From Tetrastigma voinierianum (Eukaryota; Streptophyta; Magnoliopsida; Vitales; Vitaceae), in contig JAEQBH010003953.1 in NCBI GenBank assembly GCA_016808115.1, forward strand, positions 186,001-250,000: DNA of 64,000 bases, given 5' to 3'. Positions 1-12,416 of this stretch are shown piece after piece. The translations under genes and the position numbers were made by a program. Every line of letters starts with the position of its first letter. Position 1 is the stretch's first letter. The notes under the pieces were generated by a model. It was not told the DNA's origin. It searched no databases and saw only the letters and a program-made list of their open reading frames with translations.

Positions 1-199
1 CTAGCCATTACGTATGGAGGAATGGATATCGGCTCGGAATCCACTGGAACTAGTTCAATGAACTCAATTTCTCTATCAGAGATGGCTTACGAGAAATATC
101 ATACGGAAAAGACATGCGAGAACTCTTTGACTATGGGGATGTCTTCCAGCGGGTGTCCCTCTTTGTCTCATCCTACAAATGCCAAATAACCACAGCAAC

Positions 200-1850
200 C
201 TTTAGAAGCATTTTGGCGATCCTTGGCGTAATAGAGACTAGGGGCGATCTCTCGATTCCCCAAAATATCACGCTGGTTCCTCTGGCAGACGATCTTACTT
301 CATGCTTATAAATGTCTAAGGTGGTATAATATGCGGATAGCAGTCCGTACAATTTATATCGAAATCATGGATACTATTTCATCAGTCGCTGGAAAATCCT
401 TAATGCGGATCCCCGCCAATCTACTGCACGGAACTATCTTTCGGATGTAGTATCCCATTGGAGTGCGGAAACCACCATCGACCATCTATAAATTTGGGAC
501 TCACATCTAGTGCCTCTCGGTGAAAATCTTGCGAAATAAATGAATGAGTAGCTCTGGGTCCTGACCATATGCATCTATGATCGTAGCGAAATCATACCGA
601 TAATCACGTGCGGTGATGCATACGCCTCTATTTGTGTATTTGTAAATACCAGGCACAGTCACAGTACACTCTGAATCACGGCTAATCGAGTCTTGCCTCT
701 GCTCACTTACACCCTGCTGCGACCTCTACCGGGTGATGTCTTGCCACCTGCTGAACCACCTACCCGGCCTTGGCGGGACCGGCTAGTGCACAGGGTAGAT
801 GCTCACGTACCTACCTCGGAGGTCTCTGCGATATAGCGTAGACAGTCTCTGGGATAAAGTAAGCCTTCACTGCCCTTGATGGAAACATCTGTCATATTCA
901 TCCTGCGCTCTCGAGATACCTCGCTGACATGTAGGGCCTGATAGGAAAGATGATCTGAAGATCTACCACCTCACAGAATTTCTTGGTGATGACGGATCAC
1001 GGCGAATCACGTCTCCTCGTCTGAGCCTCTGGCCCGGTCCACTTCTTTCCTTTCTTTCTCTGCCCAGGCGGCGGTGCACGGTGACTAGTCTTTGGGAACT
1101 ACCCTCTCTTGCGTGCGGTGGCCTGAGTTAGGCGAAGTGTCCTTTCACCCTTAGTGTAGCCTCAGCAGCTCTCCAAAGTTATTTTGAGATGCCCGGGCTA
1201 GATGAACTTTAATCACACGCGTTGGCCGGCCATGGGTCGCTTACACTTATGTTCCTCATTTTCTGTATCCATAGGCACCAATTTCACGAGTTAAAACCTC
1301 TGCTCATGTGCATCGCATCGGGGATCATTGCTCTAACACGAAGAATTCTTCTATTTTGCATCCTGATAACTCTGCGGGTAAATGCGTACGTAAATACTGT
1401 CGGAGGCGGTCCCAGTGACTCTGCCAGAGTGTCTCCTCTTAATGGCCTCATTTAGGTCCTTGGCCTATTTCCATCAGAACCTGAAAAAGGGACTTGCTCA
1501 TGCGAACCCCATCACATAGAATTTCACAAGCCACGTCACAGCCATAGTATCTTTGCCTGCGGGTCGCTGGCACCATCATAAGTTTTAGCCCTTAATTTTA
1601 GAGCGCGTTCTATCATGCCCCTCTTGCTCTTTTGGAGGCTCCGTGCACGGCGGTCATTTCTTTGTAACAATACGTATAACGATCCATCGTCAGGTACCGC
1701 CACGGTCTGCGGCCTCGATGGATTCGGAGGCTGATTCGTTGAAGCATTTTCAGATCTGGGGGTGTGCTCGACATATCTCTCTGATGGTGCCTCTGGTGCG
1801 GAAGTCTGAATCGACCTCTGAACTGTCGGACATATCTTTGTGAATTTCAA
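200..1850 (-). pseudogene. Degenerate gypsy gag
   Basis: The minus strand carries an open stretch at 1850-1536 (104 codons). It has a Pro/Ser-rich start and then a TYDG..SDP motif, which resembles the start of the capsid domain in plant gypsy Gag. Further left, near 600-500, another minus-strand frame reads DAYGQDPELLIHLFRKIF, also Gag-like. Between these lie frameshifts and stops. The role would be capsid formation and RNA packaging. No zinc knuckle or protease was recognised. The assignment rests on weak motif resemblance plus the position downstream of an LTR; the left limit is uncertain. Confidence 0.45.
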
Positions 1851-2029
1851 GATTAAAAGATTCGATTGACACTTTTCAATATCGATGCATGCAGGATTAG
1901 CAAAACAATGTAGGTTGTGATAGAAAAATCATTATAAAAACAATTCTATAGAAATGCGTGGAAAGCGCGCCAAAACGAGCGACTATCGCTAAAGCGCTCG
2001 ATACCGAGTTGACGAGACCCCTTCCTAGT

Positions 2030-4687
2030 GACCAGGAAATCGCCGGCAACTCCATAGTAGCACTCCCGGCCAGCTGCGCTCGGCCCGGCTGGTCTGTGAA
2101 GTGGCGTTAAAGCGCTGAAGCGTATTTGGAAGCGTGGGTTATAAATTTTCGCACTATATCAAAATCACACCTTTAGATTCGCAATCCGGCGACTATACTT
2201 ATTTGCCACGGTGGTGAAACCTAAAATACAAAATCACCTATATGAAACAAAATACACTCCCCAATGTTTTCCAAATGTCCTTTACAACAATAAAGGACCT
2301 CTGGTCCTCATCAAAATATAAGATAAGGATCGATCAAATATAGTTTATACGCAACTGTTTTTCTCAAAACCATGCATGCATATTTTACAAAAGATATTTA
2401 CATATACAAAAGGTCACATTTTAACTTTTACTAGTTTTAATTTACACTTTATCTTATATATAATCACAACACAGCGTCTAGGACTAAGGATCCTGGAAAG
2501 GTCTTTCGGCCCCGACACACATTTTTGAAAATTATTTTAAAAAGCAGAAGCGCAGACGGCTTGGGCTCGGTGGAGTGCTATAAGTTCTAAATCTTGGCAT
2601 CTGCTTTGTTTGTACCTCCCAATAGGAAAATCGTGCAATGGTTGCCAAAAGAAGCATTTCATGAGAAGCGAGTTTTGCTTCTGCAACCATTTTTGAAACT
2701 ATCTTGAAAACTATTTCTCTTGTTGGCGATACGAAAACTATTTATTTATTTGGCCCCATTCTTAAAACCTTCTGGCGGTGAAAAGCTGTTTGAGTAATTG
2801 ATTGTATGTCCCGAAAGTGCTATCTTGGAAATCAAGTACCAACCACTGTGGCCCATTCTAAATACCTAGGCATTGATGCCTCGGAACCTGCAATTTTGGC
2901 ATCGGTAGTGAACTCTCGGAACACTACCCGGCTAATATGGTCGATGAGGCTGCGTAGGGATCTATATAGCATAATGGAACCTCGGAACCAAAATGCTCGG
3001 TGAGAACCTCGGGACAACACCTCATCGCTATGTACTAGTCGGTAGCGCTAACTATATACCTCGAATGTACGGAGGGCGACTCACTATATAAATATATACT
3101 ATATCTAACCCCCGATTAGACCGGGCAATATAGTTGAATCATAATATCCCATAACCTTGCCATGCGAAATCAAATACATCTAGCTGGAAAGCTGAGGTAC
3201 ATTATATCTAGGGGTTTTGCTAAACCGGACAATTGTTTCTTAATGCGAATCGAACTTTTATGTGAGTATAACAATTGGGAGGTAAAAAAAAAAAAATGCT
3301 TTATAAATCTATATTGTCAAGCACTTTACAAACTTAATTTAAACACTTTCGTTTAGAAAATGATTTTGAGTACTCACATTTTCTCGTAATTTCTTTCAAA
3401 TCTTGTCCAAGCACTCTAGATTCTCGTCGGATGCTCAATCTTCACACAATTCATTCAAATTACAAAATGCCCTGGTTAACGTTTTAACCATAAAACATAC
3501 CACAGGAGCTTTCAAAGTGACATATCGACGAACCGATTCTAACAAAACTTCGTGCTAATTATAAAATTTGATAAGGACATCGATAATATGATGTGAAATT
3601 GACGAAAATGTCCATACACATTAAATGCCCATAAAACTATACATTTTAGCAAACTTTTGACACAAAGGGACTTTCAGGAGAGTGCAAAATGCAAAAACTT
3701 TTAAAAAAGTATGTTAAACTTGTCCGACTACACTCATGAAATTTCAATCCAAGCTGACAGCAGTCGAAATTCAGCCATGGCCCGTAGAACACGATCCCAA
3801 AAATTCCCTAAAAATTCTAAACTCAGGTCTAAAAATTTTGGGGCCCATTTTGAAGTTCGACCTTTCTTGGCCCACTCTGAAAATTTCAAGCCATTATATA
3901 GCATTTAGGCTCGAAATAACACAAGTAGGAAAATTTTCTGCACAAGAAGTTTGACAAAAGGCTAAGATATTGGGTACTATGCGTAGTTCTCTTCGCATAT
4001 ACCAATTGCCTTACGCTCGGCAACCTACGGTCCGATTCATTAAATGAAAGAAACAAAAGAAAATAAAAATTATAAAACTCTCTCTCGATTCGCGCCTCAT
4101 GCCTTTCGAGTCCAAGACAACTTGATTTTAACCTTTTGTTTTTTGTTTTTTTTTTTTTTTTTTAATTATTATTCTTTTTTTTAATTATTATTCTTATTGT
4201 TGATAAATAATTTATATTGCCCCATTAGTCTATTTCTGTCGGAGAGAATTTATTTATCATAATTGAATATTCTTTAAATATTTGTCATTTTCGAGATTTT
4301 CTAAAATCCCGTTTTCGGGTTTCCTCTAAACAGTCGCTAGAAATTTATAAAATATTCCATTGTCTCGAATTTGCAAACTCTGGGTTGAATTTCGCGAGGC
4401 AATTTAAGCAGCGTGATCAGTTTAGATCATCAGAGATCTAGAAATTTTCTAAGCTTCCTTGAACCATTATGGTAATTCTATTATTATTATTATCTTTTAA
4501 AATTCCTGGTATACTTTCACCCCTCCACCTTCCTTAATTGCAAAAGTGCCACAATTTTTTGAAAATTTTATAATTTCATCCTTAAACCAATTTTCAAAAA
4601 TTCTATTATGGCACTAAAATAATTAAGAAAGCCCTTGATGCACATACGGTTACACATACCGTACACCCTCTCGGGACAGGGTGTTAC
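2030..4687 (-). repeat. Gypsy LTR (antisense), inner border uncertain
   Basis: The outer border at 4687 is clear (minus strand TGTAACACCCTG). The inner border near 2030 is a guess, because no PBS was found between it and gag. The content is AT-rich with long T runs (4140-4185). At 2800-3010 there are several CCTCGGAAC/TCTCGGAAC motifs. Short ORFs here (for example 3711-3954) show no protein resemblance and are taken as chance. Confidence 0.55.
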
Positions 4688-5169
4688 ACGTGCCATCCGA
4701 ACACCATTGGGGAGCGGTAAAACATCTGCTACGCTATCTTAATGGCACACGATCCCTTGGCATATGGCTTCTTATAGACACTTTTTTGACATTGCTTAGG
4801 TTCTTTGATGTGGTGGTGATAACTTGGATGATCATTGCCTTCTGGGTGCTTTCTTATTTTCTTAGAGCTAATCAATTTTTGGAGTTCTACAAGCAGCCCC
4901 ATACTGTTCGTTTTTCTGCGAGGCTGAAGTATCGTGTCATTGCCGGGCTGCTTCTCCGAGCGCAATGGGTGAAATCGTTGTTGTTGAAGCTTCTTGTCCC
5001 AATGCAGTTGCCGCCCACCCTTTTCTCGGAAAACCTTGGTGCAACTTATCCCTTCGCTAATCCTGTATTTCATTCTCGCATGAAACACATTCTTATTGAT
5101 TATCACTTTGTTCGTGACTTGGTTCAGTCTTCTGAGCTGTGTGTTATTCATGTCTCCGCTAGTGACTAG
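4688..5169 (+). pseudogene. Copia A pol, RNase H C-terminal part
   Basis: This is the 3' end of a Ty1/copia polyprotein: the end of the RT/connection domain (LLRYLNGTRSLGIWLLIDT) and then RNase H. It matches copia B at 19208-19780 closely in order and sequence. The A copy has lost much of the RNase H core: copia B reads DWADNPDDRTFTGAF where A has an indel-scrambled segment. It keeps the last block (HILIDYHFVRDLVQSSELCVIHVS) and then a stop where B reads DQLVDALTKSL. Upstream pol was cut off by the antisense gypsy. It is not functional. Confidence 0.85.
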
Positions 5170-5256
5170 CTTGTTGATGCACTTACCAAATCTCTATCTC
5201 GGTCTTGCCTCTTTTACCTATGTAACAAGATTGGTGTTATTTTTGGCACGCCATCT

Positions 5257-5316
5257 TGAGGGGGCATATTGAAGTATATTTAGGATTACGAAGCCCATTT
5301 TCTTTTCCATCTAATT
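5257..5316 (+). repeat. Copia A polypurine tract and start of 3' LTR
   Basis: TTGAGGGGGCA (about 5257-5266) is the polypurine tract that primes plus-strand synthesis. It is followed by the LTR start (TATTGAAGTATATTTAGG), comparable to the 5' LTR of copia B at 10501 and the 3' LTR of copia C at 57949. Only about 50 bp of LTR remain before a long gypsy-type LTR begins at 5317. The rest of the copia LTR was not found beyond that insertion. Confidence 0.7.
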
Positions 5317-7559
5317 TATGGCGCCCCTGACCGCGGGATAACTGCGATACCCTGAAAATTATCGCGTCCTACCGACCTAGAAGTGAAGATAGGGCGCTGA
5401 CCGCGGTGAGATTCCTTTACTTGCTTTTCGGACATTGGTGGGCGCATTTTAATAAACAAATCCATAAGGAAATAAAAATTCTAATACCACCACCGTAGTA
5501 GTGGTTAGCTGTCTTATACATATTCTTGAGTCCCGTTTACTTGTACATAAATAACTTTCACTATTACAAAAACTTTTATATTTACGTTACAAAATCAAAT
5601 TCGAAACCTATATCAGGTGGAATTGACGAGATAATGTTGGCCACGGTTGATCTTGAATGCCACGGATGTCCTCTTAGGGTACCTCGCGGATGAAAGCTTT
5701 GTCTTTAAGCTTATAGCTTAGTTGGAAACATATATGACCACTTGAAGTGGTCCACATTTACAGAATACATATAATATAAAACATATGTCATAATTTACGT
5801 ATACAAAATTCTATAACATAGTTTTCATATACATAATTCTTGTAACGGAAATTTCATATCTCCCGTAGGAGTTCAGAATAGATATCTTATCTGGGAATGC
5901 CGACAATTTGTCTGATAAAATAAATGATTTCTTATCTTACTTCTTGTTCATCATTGATTCTTATCATTTAATTTCATGTATCTTATTATTCGGGTTTACA
6001 ACATATAAGTATACGCGGCGAACCAGTAACAATGAAAGAGAACTGTGTAGGTACCGAAGGTACAATACGATGTTGCGAAACGATGCCTTGCCCGCATTAA
6101 CGAAGTGCCAAAGCACTGATAAGAAATATCTATTCATTCACTATTCGGTCTTAAGTAGACATACGATTATGTGTTTCAGGACTCGTTATATCATTCTTAA
6201 TCTCATTAGCAAATGGGGCAAGGAACAATGTTTGCCTAGCGACTGGTTCACTTTGTCGAGGCGGCGAGGTACAAAACATTTTTCATAAAATTTCTATACT
6301 TGTACGAACCCTTTCATTCACTTATTAAGATTCTCATTAATCCAATGGATGATTGTTAGACTTAACAGAAGAGAGGAACTAAAACAAAGCTTACAGGTAC
6401 GCCTAGGCGGAGAGGTTCGCTTAGGCTGAGCATGCTACACCTAGGTGGACCAGAAAGTGCAGAAACCCTAGGCTTAGGTCCACTTTGGGCGAAGGGCCTC
6501 CTTTGGGTGTGCACTCCTATGCCTAGTAGGGGTGTCGTTTGAATAGAAATGGCCGGTTGGCCCTTTTCACTGGAAATTTCTTCTAAAATGCAACCAACTC
6601 AACTCAAAACACATTTATAAGTTAGGGTTTTTCTAACCTACATATAGACCAAGAAGGAGGTTGGAAATTTCCTAACCCAAACATGAATGCCAACCAAAAG
6701 TTCCAAGCAAGATTTCCAAACAAGGGATATGTTCCAAACTTCCAAACAAGTATCCATCTAGTATCCAAACAAATGTTCCAAACCTGGATTCTTTTCTTTC
6801 CTTCTTCCTTCTTCTTCTCTTCTTCTTTTCTCTCAAACTTGAAGCCCTAGCCTTGACCCAACAAATGAGATATTTTTGGCTTTATTCTCATTTTTAAGTT
6901 AAGGCCTTGTTTGGAAAAAACCCATTTTTGCATTCTTTTCCATTTTTGCTATTTGTTCCTCCTTATCTCTATTATTTGCAAATCAACTAATCAAATTCTT
7001 ATAATAGCACATCATCTTCTTATGTTTGGGTCCTAACCCAAACATGAATTCCAACCAAAAGTTCAAAGCAAGATTTCCAAACAAGGGATATGTTCCAAAC
7101 TTCCAAACAAGTATCCAACTAGTATCCAAACAAGTGTTCCAAACTTGGATTCTTTTCTTTCCTTCTTCCTTTTTCCTTCTTCCTTCTTCTTCTCTTCTTC
7201 TGTTTTCTCTCTGAAACTTGTTTAACCTTGGCCAGCAAATGAGATATTTTTTGGCTTTAATTATATTGCAAAAAGTTAGACCTTGTTTAGAAAAACATTT
7301 TTTATTTTTCATTTTTATTTGTTATCTTATATTGTTGCAAAATCAACTAATCAAATTCTTATAATAGCACATCATCTTCTTATGTTTTGACTTTTAAGGT
7401 CTGATTTGGTAAATTACTAATATCTGCCGACTCTTGAATTATTCTCGGGTTTTATCCATTTACTTTTTCCTTTGCATAGAATTTCCGAAAAATGCAAATT
7501 TACTTTTATTATACCATAAACATGTAATAAAACGACTAGGGTATAATTTGGGGTGTTGA
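5317..7559 (+). mobile_element. Long gypsy-type LTR (probable solo LTR), spacer 1 copy
   Basis: The left end TATGGCGCCC corresponds to TGTGGCGCCC in the sister copy at 19843. The right end is GGGGTGTTGA after the family-typical AACGACTAGGGTATAATTTG. No coding sequence lies inside. A CT-rich tract and an A-rich tail precede the right end, as in the other long LTRs here (12612-16408, 54479-56155). It is present in both spacers, so it predates the tandem duplication. It is about 355 bp longer than the sister copy, explained by a 361 bp tandem duplication at 6671-7387. No clean TSD is visible. Confidence 0.65.
6671..7387 (+). repeat. 361 bp tandem duplication inside the LTR
   Basis: CCTAACCCAAACATGAA starts at 6671 and again at 7032. 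Both copies run through the CT-rich tract to CACATCATCTTCTTATGTTT. The homologous LTR at 19843-21730 has a single copy (about 21200-21560), so this duplication arose in spacer 1 after the larger duplication, or was lost from the other. Confidence 0.8.
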
Positions 7560-10500
7560 TTCGATATAGTGGTAGGGTGTGCCGGAATCAACAAAATTTA
7601 TAAACCTAATTCCTCCTACTGCCGTAGCATAGCTCTTTGCTGTTATAGAGGCTCTAAGTCGGGCTGCAGAATGGAATTTTCTTAAGTGTAAATGATTTGC
7701 AGTTTACTCAAAAAGGTGAATTTCACTTTAGATTAAGGGTGTTGTAAAAACAGTGGAGGTGGATGGTTTGCAGGATGGAAATAAACTGAACTAAAAATAT
7801 GAAAAAGAAATCCTTGAAACATCGGGCTACTGGGGTTGACGTCCTAGGGTAAATGAGAGGTTCTCGGGTAATTTTCTTCGCGTTGGGGAGGATGACCTAT
7901 AGTCATTTCCCAAACTGGATCTTCATTTGGCTATCAAAACTGAACCCTAATAATTTTTCCTTTTGAAATATAGCATTTAATGAGCATAAATGCTCTCGGA
8001 CAGTAAAAGCACATTCTCTAAATCTACCACACAGTAACTAATAGAAGACAATTAATGGATCTAGTAATAAGCATCCACTGAACCCTAAAAGCTTGCCAAA
8101 TACAAGTTAATCAAGGTACATTTAAGAGATTTCAACCTAGAGTGAAAGATGGAAACATAAATTACAATAAATGCTTGCATTAGAAATGATGGATATATTT
8201 TTGTATATTTAATCATATATTACTACGAAATTCTTTTGAAAAACATAGATGAAAACACTTACTAAAAATAATTTTTTTGTCTAACCTATTTCACAAGTTA
8301 AAATAAATCATTTTTTTCAACTTTTTGGAAGAAAATTATAAGTTATAACATTCAAAACAGCTATAACAGCAAATTAATAATTATTTTTTTTCATTTTGAT
8401 ATAAATAGATTATTTTAAATTCAATTTTCCATCGTGAATGTAGTGAAACTAATAAAATAAATTAATTAATTAAAGCATATTTGTAAGAGAAGGGTTCAGA
8501 GTCTCCAAATTTCTTTGTTGTCTTTGAGTACACAACATGATTATATTTATTCAATCATTATTCAAATGTATATTTTATAATTTCATTTTTTTATATTGGG
8601 TTATAAATTTTTATAATTTTATTTTTTTATTTTTTGTCATTTTTTTATATATATAGGTACATTATTTTTTATATTTTTCTATTATGTCTATACATATAAA
8701 TTAACTTTCCATAAGCTATTTTAGAAGACACAAAAAGTCATTATTGTTTTCTATTTTCAAAAATAAAATTTATATCGAAACGTATTGTCTTGTACAACAA
8801 ATTTCCCTTTTTAAAAGTTTCCATAAGGATAGTCTTTTCGATTTATTTAAAAAGATACTTGAAATAATTTAATGTTTTTTTTTCATAAAAAAATAATTAT
8901 TAATATTCATTCAAACTTTATTGGATTATCAAAAAAGAATATTTGTAATAAACAAAATTAGTGTTGTTCGAGTATTATAAGGGTGCTGTCATTTGCTCAA
9001 CCTGCATTCAATTTAATTAAATTGAATTTTTGATAAAAAAATAAAAAATAAAAAAGGAAGTATTTTTATGGATCTAAACTGAAAATATTTTACTTTGATG
9101 ATGTGATGATGAATCATAATCATAATCATAACTTAAAAAAAGTAGATCTAAGTTGATGAGAAAGTAAGTTTGTAAGCAATTGATTAAATGCATATCAAAG
9201 ACAATCTAAAAACGTATGTTTTCTTTTTTCAATAAAGTGGTTTCTTTTATATCGATTTAGTTTTTTTTTTGTTGTTATTTTCGTTAATCTATTGTATTGT
9301 GTTTTGTCGTTAACTTGTTGCGACTTATAGTTATGTCGTTAACAGTTGGTTTTTTTATGAATTTTCGTGTTAGTATTTCAGATGATAAAGTTTTGATCCG
9401 ACATAGTCGTTTTGTTAAATCTTGTTCGACATTCTGTTTCATATTGATTATATATTTTTATCGATTGTATCACGAATCTAATTCATAAATTTATTTATTT
9501 TCAAAAAAAATATATCCATCTTTTTTTTTTTTTTTAGTGAAAAATATATCCATCCTAATGTAGTGTGAACATTTCTCTCACAAGTCACAAGTGGTTTGGG
9601 ATTTTTCTTTGCCATCAATGCTAGATGGGTCCCATCCCAATATATTGATTAACCAACTGACTTTGTCAATGAAGGGAAAGAGGAAAGAAATGGGAGTCTA
9701 ATCGAGTTGAGTTGATATAAAGTTAGCTCAAGCTCGATTCAAATAAAAAATCTGAAACTTGAATTTGGTCAAGCTTTTTTAGATGTTCAAAGCTCGAGTC
9801 GAAAAATAGTCAAGCTACTTGAACTCAACTTAATAAAACTTGAATAAGTTAAAATAATAATAATAATAATAATTATTATTGTACTTGAATCGAAAGTGAT
9901 TCGTGTTTTATTCGATTAATAAAATAGTAAAGAATGATTAAGGTCGCGGACAGTTTGAATCGGATATTATGATATTCAAATTTGACTTGAAAACCACTCG
10001 ATTTATTTGACCTTGAGCTCGACTCAATTAACTCCAAGTAAATCAATTCTATGAGTTTGAACAACTTAACTTGTTTATACCCATAAAAAAAAAAGAAAAA
10101 AAAAAAGAAGTGATAAACCCAAGGAAGTTGGGATTTGGGGGGTAACAGTACAACCACCAACTAATCCATGTCACTGTGTGGGTCAGTCACTTATTATGCA
10201 TATCCCACTTTACCAAAAGTACTACCACACATGCATATCAACCCAATCTTCTCAAACACCATACAACTAATTAATTGCAAAAGAAATTTCATCTTCCAGC
10301 ATTTTTGGAGATATATATATATATATATATATAGCTTTCTTAATTTATTAATTACGTAAAAATTCTTTACTTATATAATAAAAAAGATTGTAGTAATCAA
10401 ACTAGACACTATCAACCTTAAGGGCAACAAATACTAATTTTAAATTATAAGAGTGCCATAAGCATGACTTGGAAACAATATATATATATATATATATATA
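7560..10500. repeat. Spacer 1 between copia A and copia B, AT-rich, no genes
   Basis: The spacer corresponds to 21731-23234 plus 47087-48888 in spacer 2. It opens with a short inverted repeat, GTTGATTC at about 7555 and GAATCAAC at about 7585. The middle (8200-9550) is strongly AT-rich with long A and T runs and no convincing ORF. A block rich in CTCGA/GAGCTCGA motifs occupies 9700-10085. An (AT)n run lies near 10308-10332. Except for 9297-9488, which shows no resemblance, no ORF exceeds chance length. It may be ancient transposon or original flanking DNA. Confidence 0.75.
9700..10085. repeat. CTCGA-rich block, possible non-autonomous element
   Basis: AGCTCGATTC, AAGCTCGAGTCG, GAGCTCGACTC and their complements recur through this stretch and its copy at 48020-48370. 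Such self-complementary CTCGA clusters are common in short non-autonomous plant elements. I cannot identify terminal repeats or a target site duplication, so this is a description of composition only. Confidence 0.3.
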
Positions 10501-10614
10501 TTAGAGTATATTTAGAATTCCTTTTATTGACTTTATGTTTTTGTATTTTTGTCTTTGTATTGGTATATATATATATCTCAACTCTCTTAATAATAATTAA
10601 GTCTCTTTTATAAT
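10501..10614 (+). repeat. Copia B 5' LTR
   Basis: A short LTR of about 115 bp, starting TTAGAGTATATTTAGAATTCC after a TA run and ending CTCTTTTATAATA just before the PBS. It matches the 5' LTR of copia C (48889-49001). The terminal TG/CA dinucleotides have decayed. It would carry the promoter and poly(A) signals of the element. Confidence 0.75.
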
Positions 10615-10615
10615 A

Positions 10616-10633
10616 TGGTATCTGAGCAATAAG
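10616..10633 (+). promoter_or_regulatory. Copia B primer binding site (initiator Met tRNA type)
   Basis: TGGTATCTGAGCAATAAGC lies directly after the LTR. It differs at one base from the usual plant TGGTATCAGAGC complementary to the 3' end of initiator tRNA-Met. Copia C has TGATATCAGAGC at 49003. Confidence 0.8.
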
Positions 10634-10752
10634 CTTAACGTACAGAAAAAAACCTTAACCCTAGTTGTAGCCTCCTATTTTGATCCAATGATCACATGCT
10701 TTCGAGCATTCTGCTTATGCCATTCCCAACCACTGTTGTTTTGCACGATACT

Positions 10753-11724
10753 CAATGGCTGAAGAATCTTCTTCCACCACTGTTGTTGTGTCTCCTCATC
10801 TTCCGAAAATCTTGAACAAAACCGATACGTCTCAGAATTTAATTGCTCTCAATATTAATGTTTAGGCACCGCTAAAACTCATAACCACAAATTATTCTAC
10901 ATGGTAGCTCCAATTCACGTCTCTCATATTCATGTGTGATTTGCTTGGCTTCGTTGACGACTCAAAGTCGTGTCCTTCGGCAATGATAACTCTGCTCGAT
11001 GTTGCATCTCCCTCCCTAAATTCGGACCATAATTCTTTAGCTCCGACAAGACCAATTGTTTCTCAATGCAATTGTTGGGTTCGTATCTGCCACCCTAGTA
11101 TAGTTTATCTCTACCTCCACCACATCTCATGCTACATGGACTACTCTTGAGAAGACGTATGAATCTCCTTCGCGCGGACGGATCATGACCCATCGCCAGA
11201 ACCTTGCTAGTCCCCAGCAAGGTAATCGAAACATTATCGACTATATGCAAGATGTCAAACACAATATTGACTCTCTTACCCTTATGAATGTCTCTGTTGA
11301 CTTTGATGAGCTCTCCATCCGTGTTCTGAACGGACTTAGCTAGGCCTACTCAAACATATCCCATGCTCTACAAGCTTGGGACACTTTAGTTACCTTTGAG
11401 GAATTGTTTGAGTGACTCCTTAGTTACAAGGCCCAATTGAAAACTATGGCTCCTTCAGGACCGTCCGCTTCCACTCCGGCCTCTGCCTTGGTTACTTTGA
11501 CTGGCCCTTCCTCCCATCGTCGGTCGACCACCCATGGTGACCGAAACCATAACCGAGTTGGACCCTACCTCCACCCAGCTCGGACAATACCGACCAGCTC
11601 CTCCTCCTTTGTCTCCAGGGCATCCAGCTCCATCGACCTAGCTCGGGCATAGTCACTACCTCAGGCGTTGTCCAATTTGTGGTATAACTAGGCACTCTAC
11701 TTAATAGAGTAGTCATCTATCCAC
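10753..11724 (+). pseudogene. Copia B gag
   Basis: The start is chosen at MAEESSSTTVVV (10756), which is conserved in copia C at 49145. The order is typical of plant copia Gag: an N-terminal segment with LPKILNKTDTSQNLIAL and an NYSTW motif, a helical capsid region (DYMQDVKHNIDSL near 11240; a stop interrupts the following GLS segment at 11341), a Ser/Pro-rich tail and a zinc knuckle at 11669-11700 reading CPICGITRH, whose last Cys is replaced. Stops and frameshifts break the frame at least four times. Role: nucleocapsid formation and RNA packaging. Confidence 0.8.
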
Positions 11725-11808
11725 CTCGGCACTTGCCTCTCTTCCACTTGCCCCTGCTCGAGCTTAGCGCCTGACCTTCACTACACCATATGCCCACACT
11801 ACAGTCCA

Positions 11809-12091
11809 TTACCCTAACCTTGGTAATTCTCTGGATTGGGTCATTGATTCGGGCACCTCTCACCATGTGACCACAGATCTTGTTGCCTTGGCTCTCCATG
11901 AGCCATACACCGCCTTTGCTAGTGTTATTATTAGTGATGGTACATGTTTTTCTTTTGCTAACATTAGCTCTTTCACCCTTACCTCTCTCCCTACACCTTT
12001 ATTATTTACCAATGTGTTACATGTTCCTGTAATGTCTAAAAACCTTATTTCGGTCTCTGCCCTTTGTGTCGATAACCATATTAATGTCTAG
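11809..12091 (+). pseudogene. Copia B aspartic protease
   Basis: The frame reads DWVIDSGTSHHVT (about 11829-11870), with the DSG catalytic motif of retroviral-type aspartic proteases. It continues through a conserved stretch ending VLHVPVMSKNLISVSALC, typical of the end of copia protease. It would cleave the Gag-Pol polyprotein. A stop follows at 12089. The copy in copia C (about 50900-51142) has DLG in place of DSG. The domain itself is fairly well kept but not part of an open polyprotein. Confidence 0.8.
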
Positions 12092-12320
12092 TTTTACTCT
12101 TTTTAGGTGCGGGGATCTCGTCTGCAGGAGTCACTTTCAGTTCGTGGGCGCGTAGAGCGGTGTCTATAACTTGACGCGAAGCGAACATCGATCCTTGTGT
12201 CTTTTCGATTCTCCCTTCACGCAAAGTGTTTTTCTCTGTTTTGACCCTATCCTCAACAAAATCATTGTGTCTCGTGTATGAGTTTGTGGAAAATGTTTTC
12301 AATTCGCGTCTTATCTCACA
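12092..12320 (+). pseudogene. Copia B pre-integrase and integrase remnant with core deleted
   Basis: About 60 bp resembling the gag-pre-integrase segment (ends near TGTCTATAACTTGACG, 12155-12172) are followed almost at once by sequence from the far end of the integrase: GTTTTTCTCTGTTTTGACCC, whose frame reads FDPILNKI in the style of copia integrase C-terminal FDP..N.. motifs. The whole DDE core, roughly 1 kb in intact copia elements, is missing. Copia C has the same junction at about 51220-51300, so the loss predates the tandem duplication. Confidence 0.65.
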
Positions 12321-12416
12321 ACAGGTACTAGACACGAGACTTTGCACTCCCACAGCCGTTCACCTTGGGCAACTATCGGCACCACTGGCCTGCTTATCAC
12401 CACCTTGACTTCCCGT

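Larger units (their letters stand above)
1..4687 (-). mobile_element. Antisense Ty3/gypsy retrotransposon, 5' part (LTR, leader, gag)
   Basis: The element reads right to left. Its outer end at 4687 reads, on the minus strand, TGTAACACCCTGTCCCGAG, a classic plant gypsy LTR start. Going left come a long AT-rich LTR, a leader and a broken gag; pol would lie beyond the left edge. It lies directly against copia A: base 4688 continues the copia RNase H sequence that copia B keeps unbroken at 19210, so it inserted into copia A. Its other end and TSD are outside the window. The lineage is probably Del/Tekay-like, judged only from the LTR end and the gag style. No PBS could be recognised. Confidence 0.7.

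Noticed and set aside
5908..6288. 126-codon ORF inside the LTR
   Set aside because: The equivalent frame in the sister LTR (about 20420-20815) is interrupted, and no family resemblance is seen.
9297..9488. Possible small gene in the spacer
   Set aside because: The sister copy at 47592-47790 does not keep the frame and the composition is that of AT-rich non-coding DNA.
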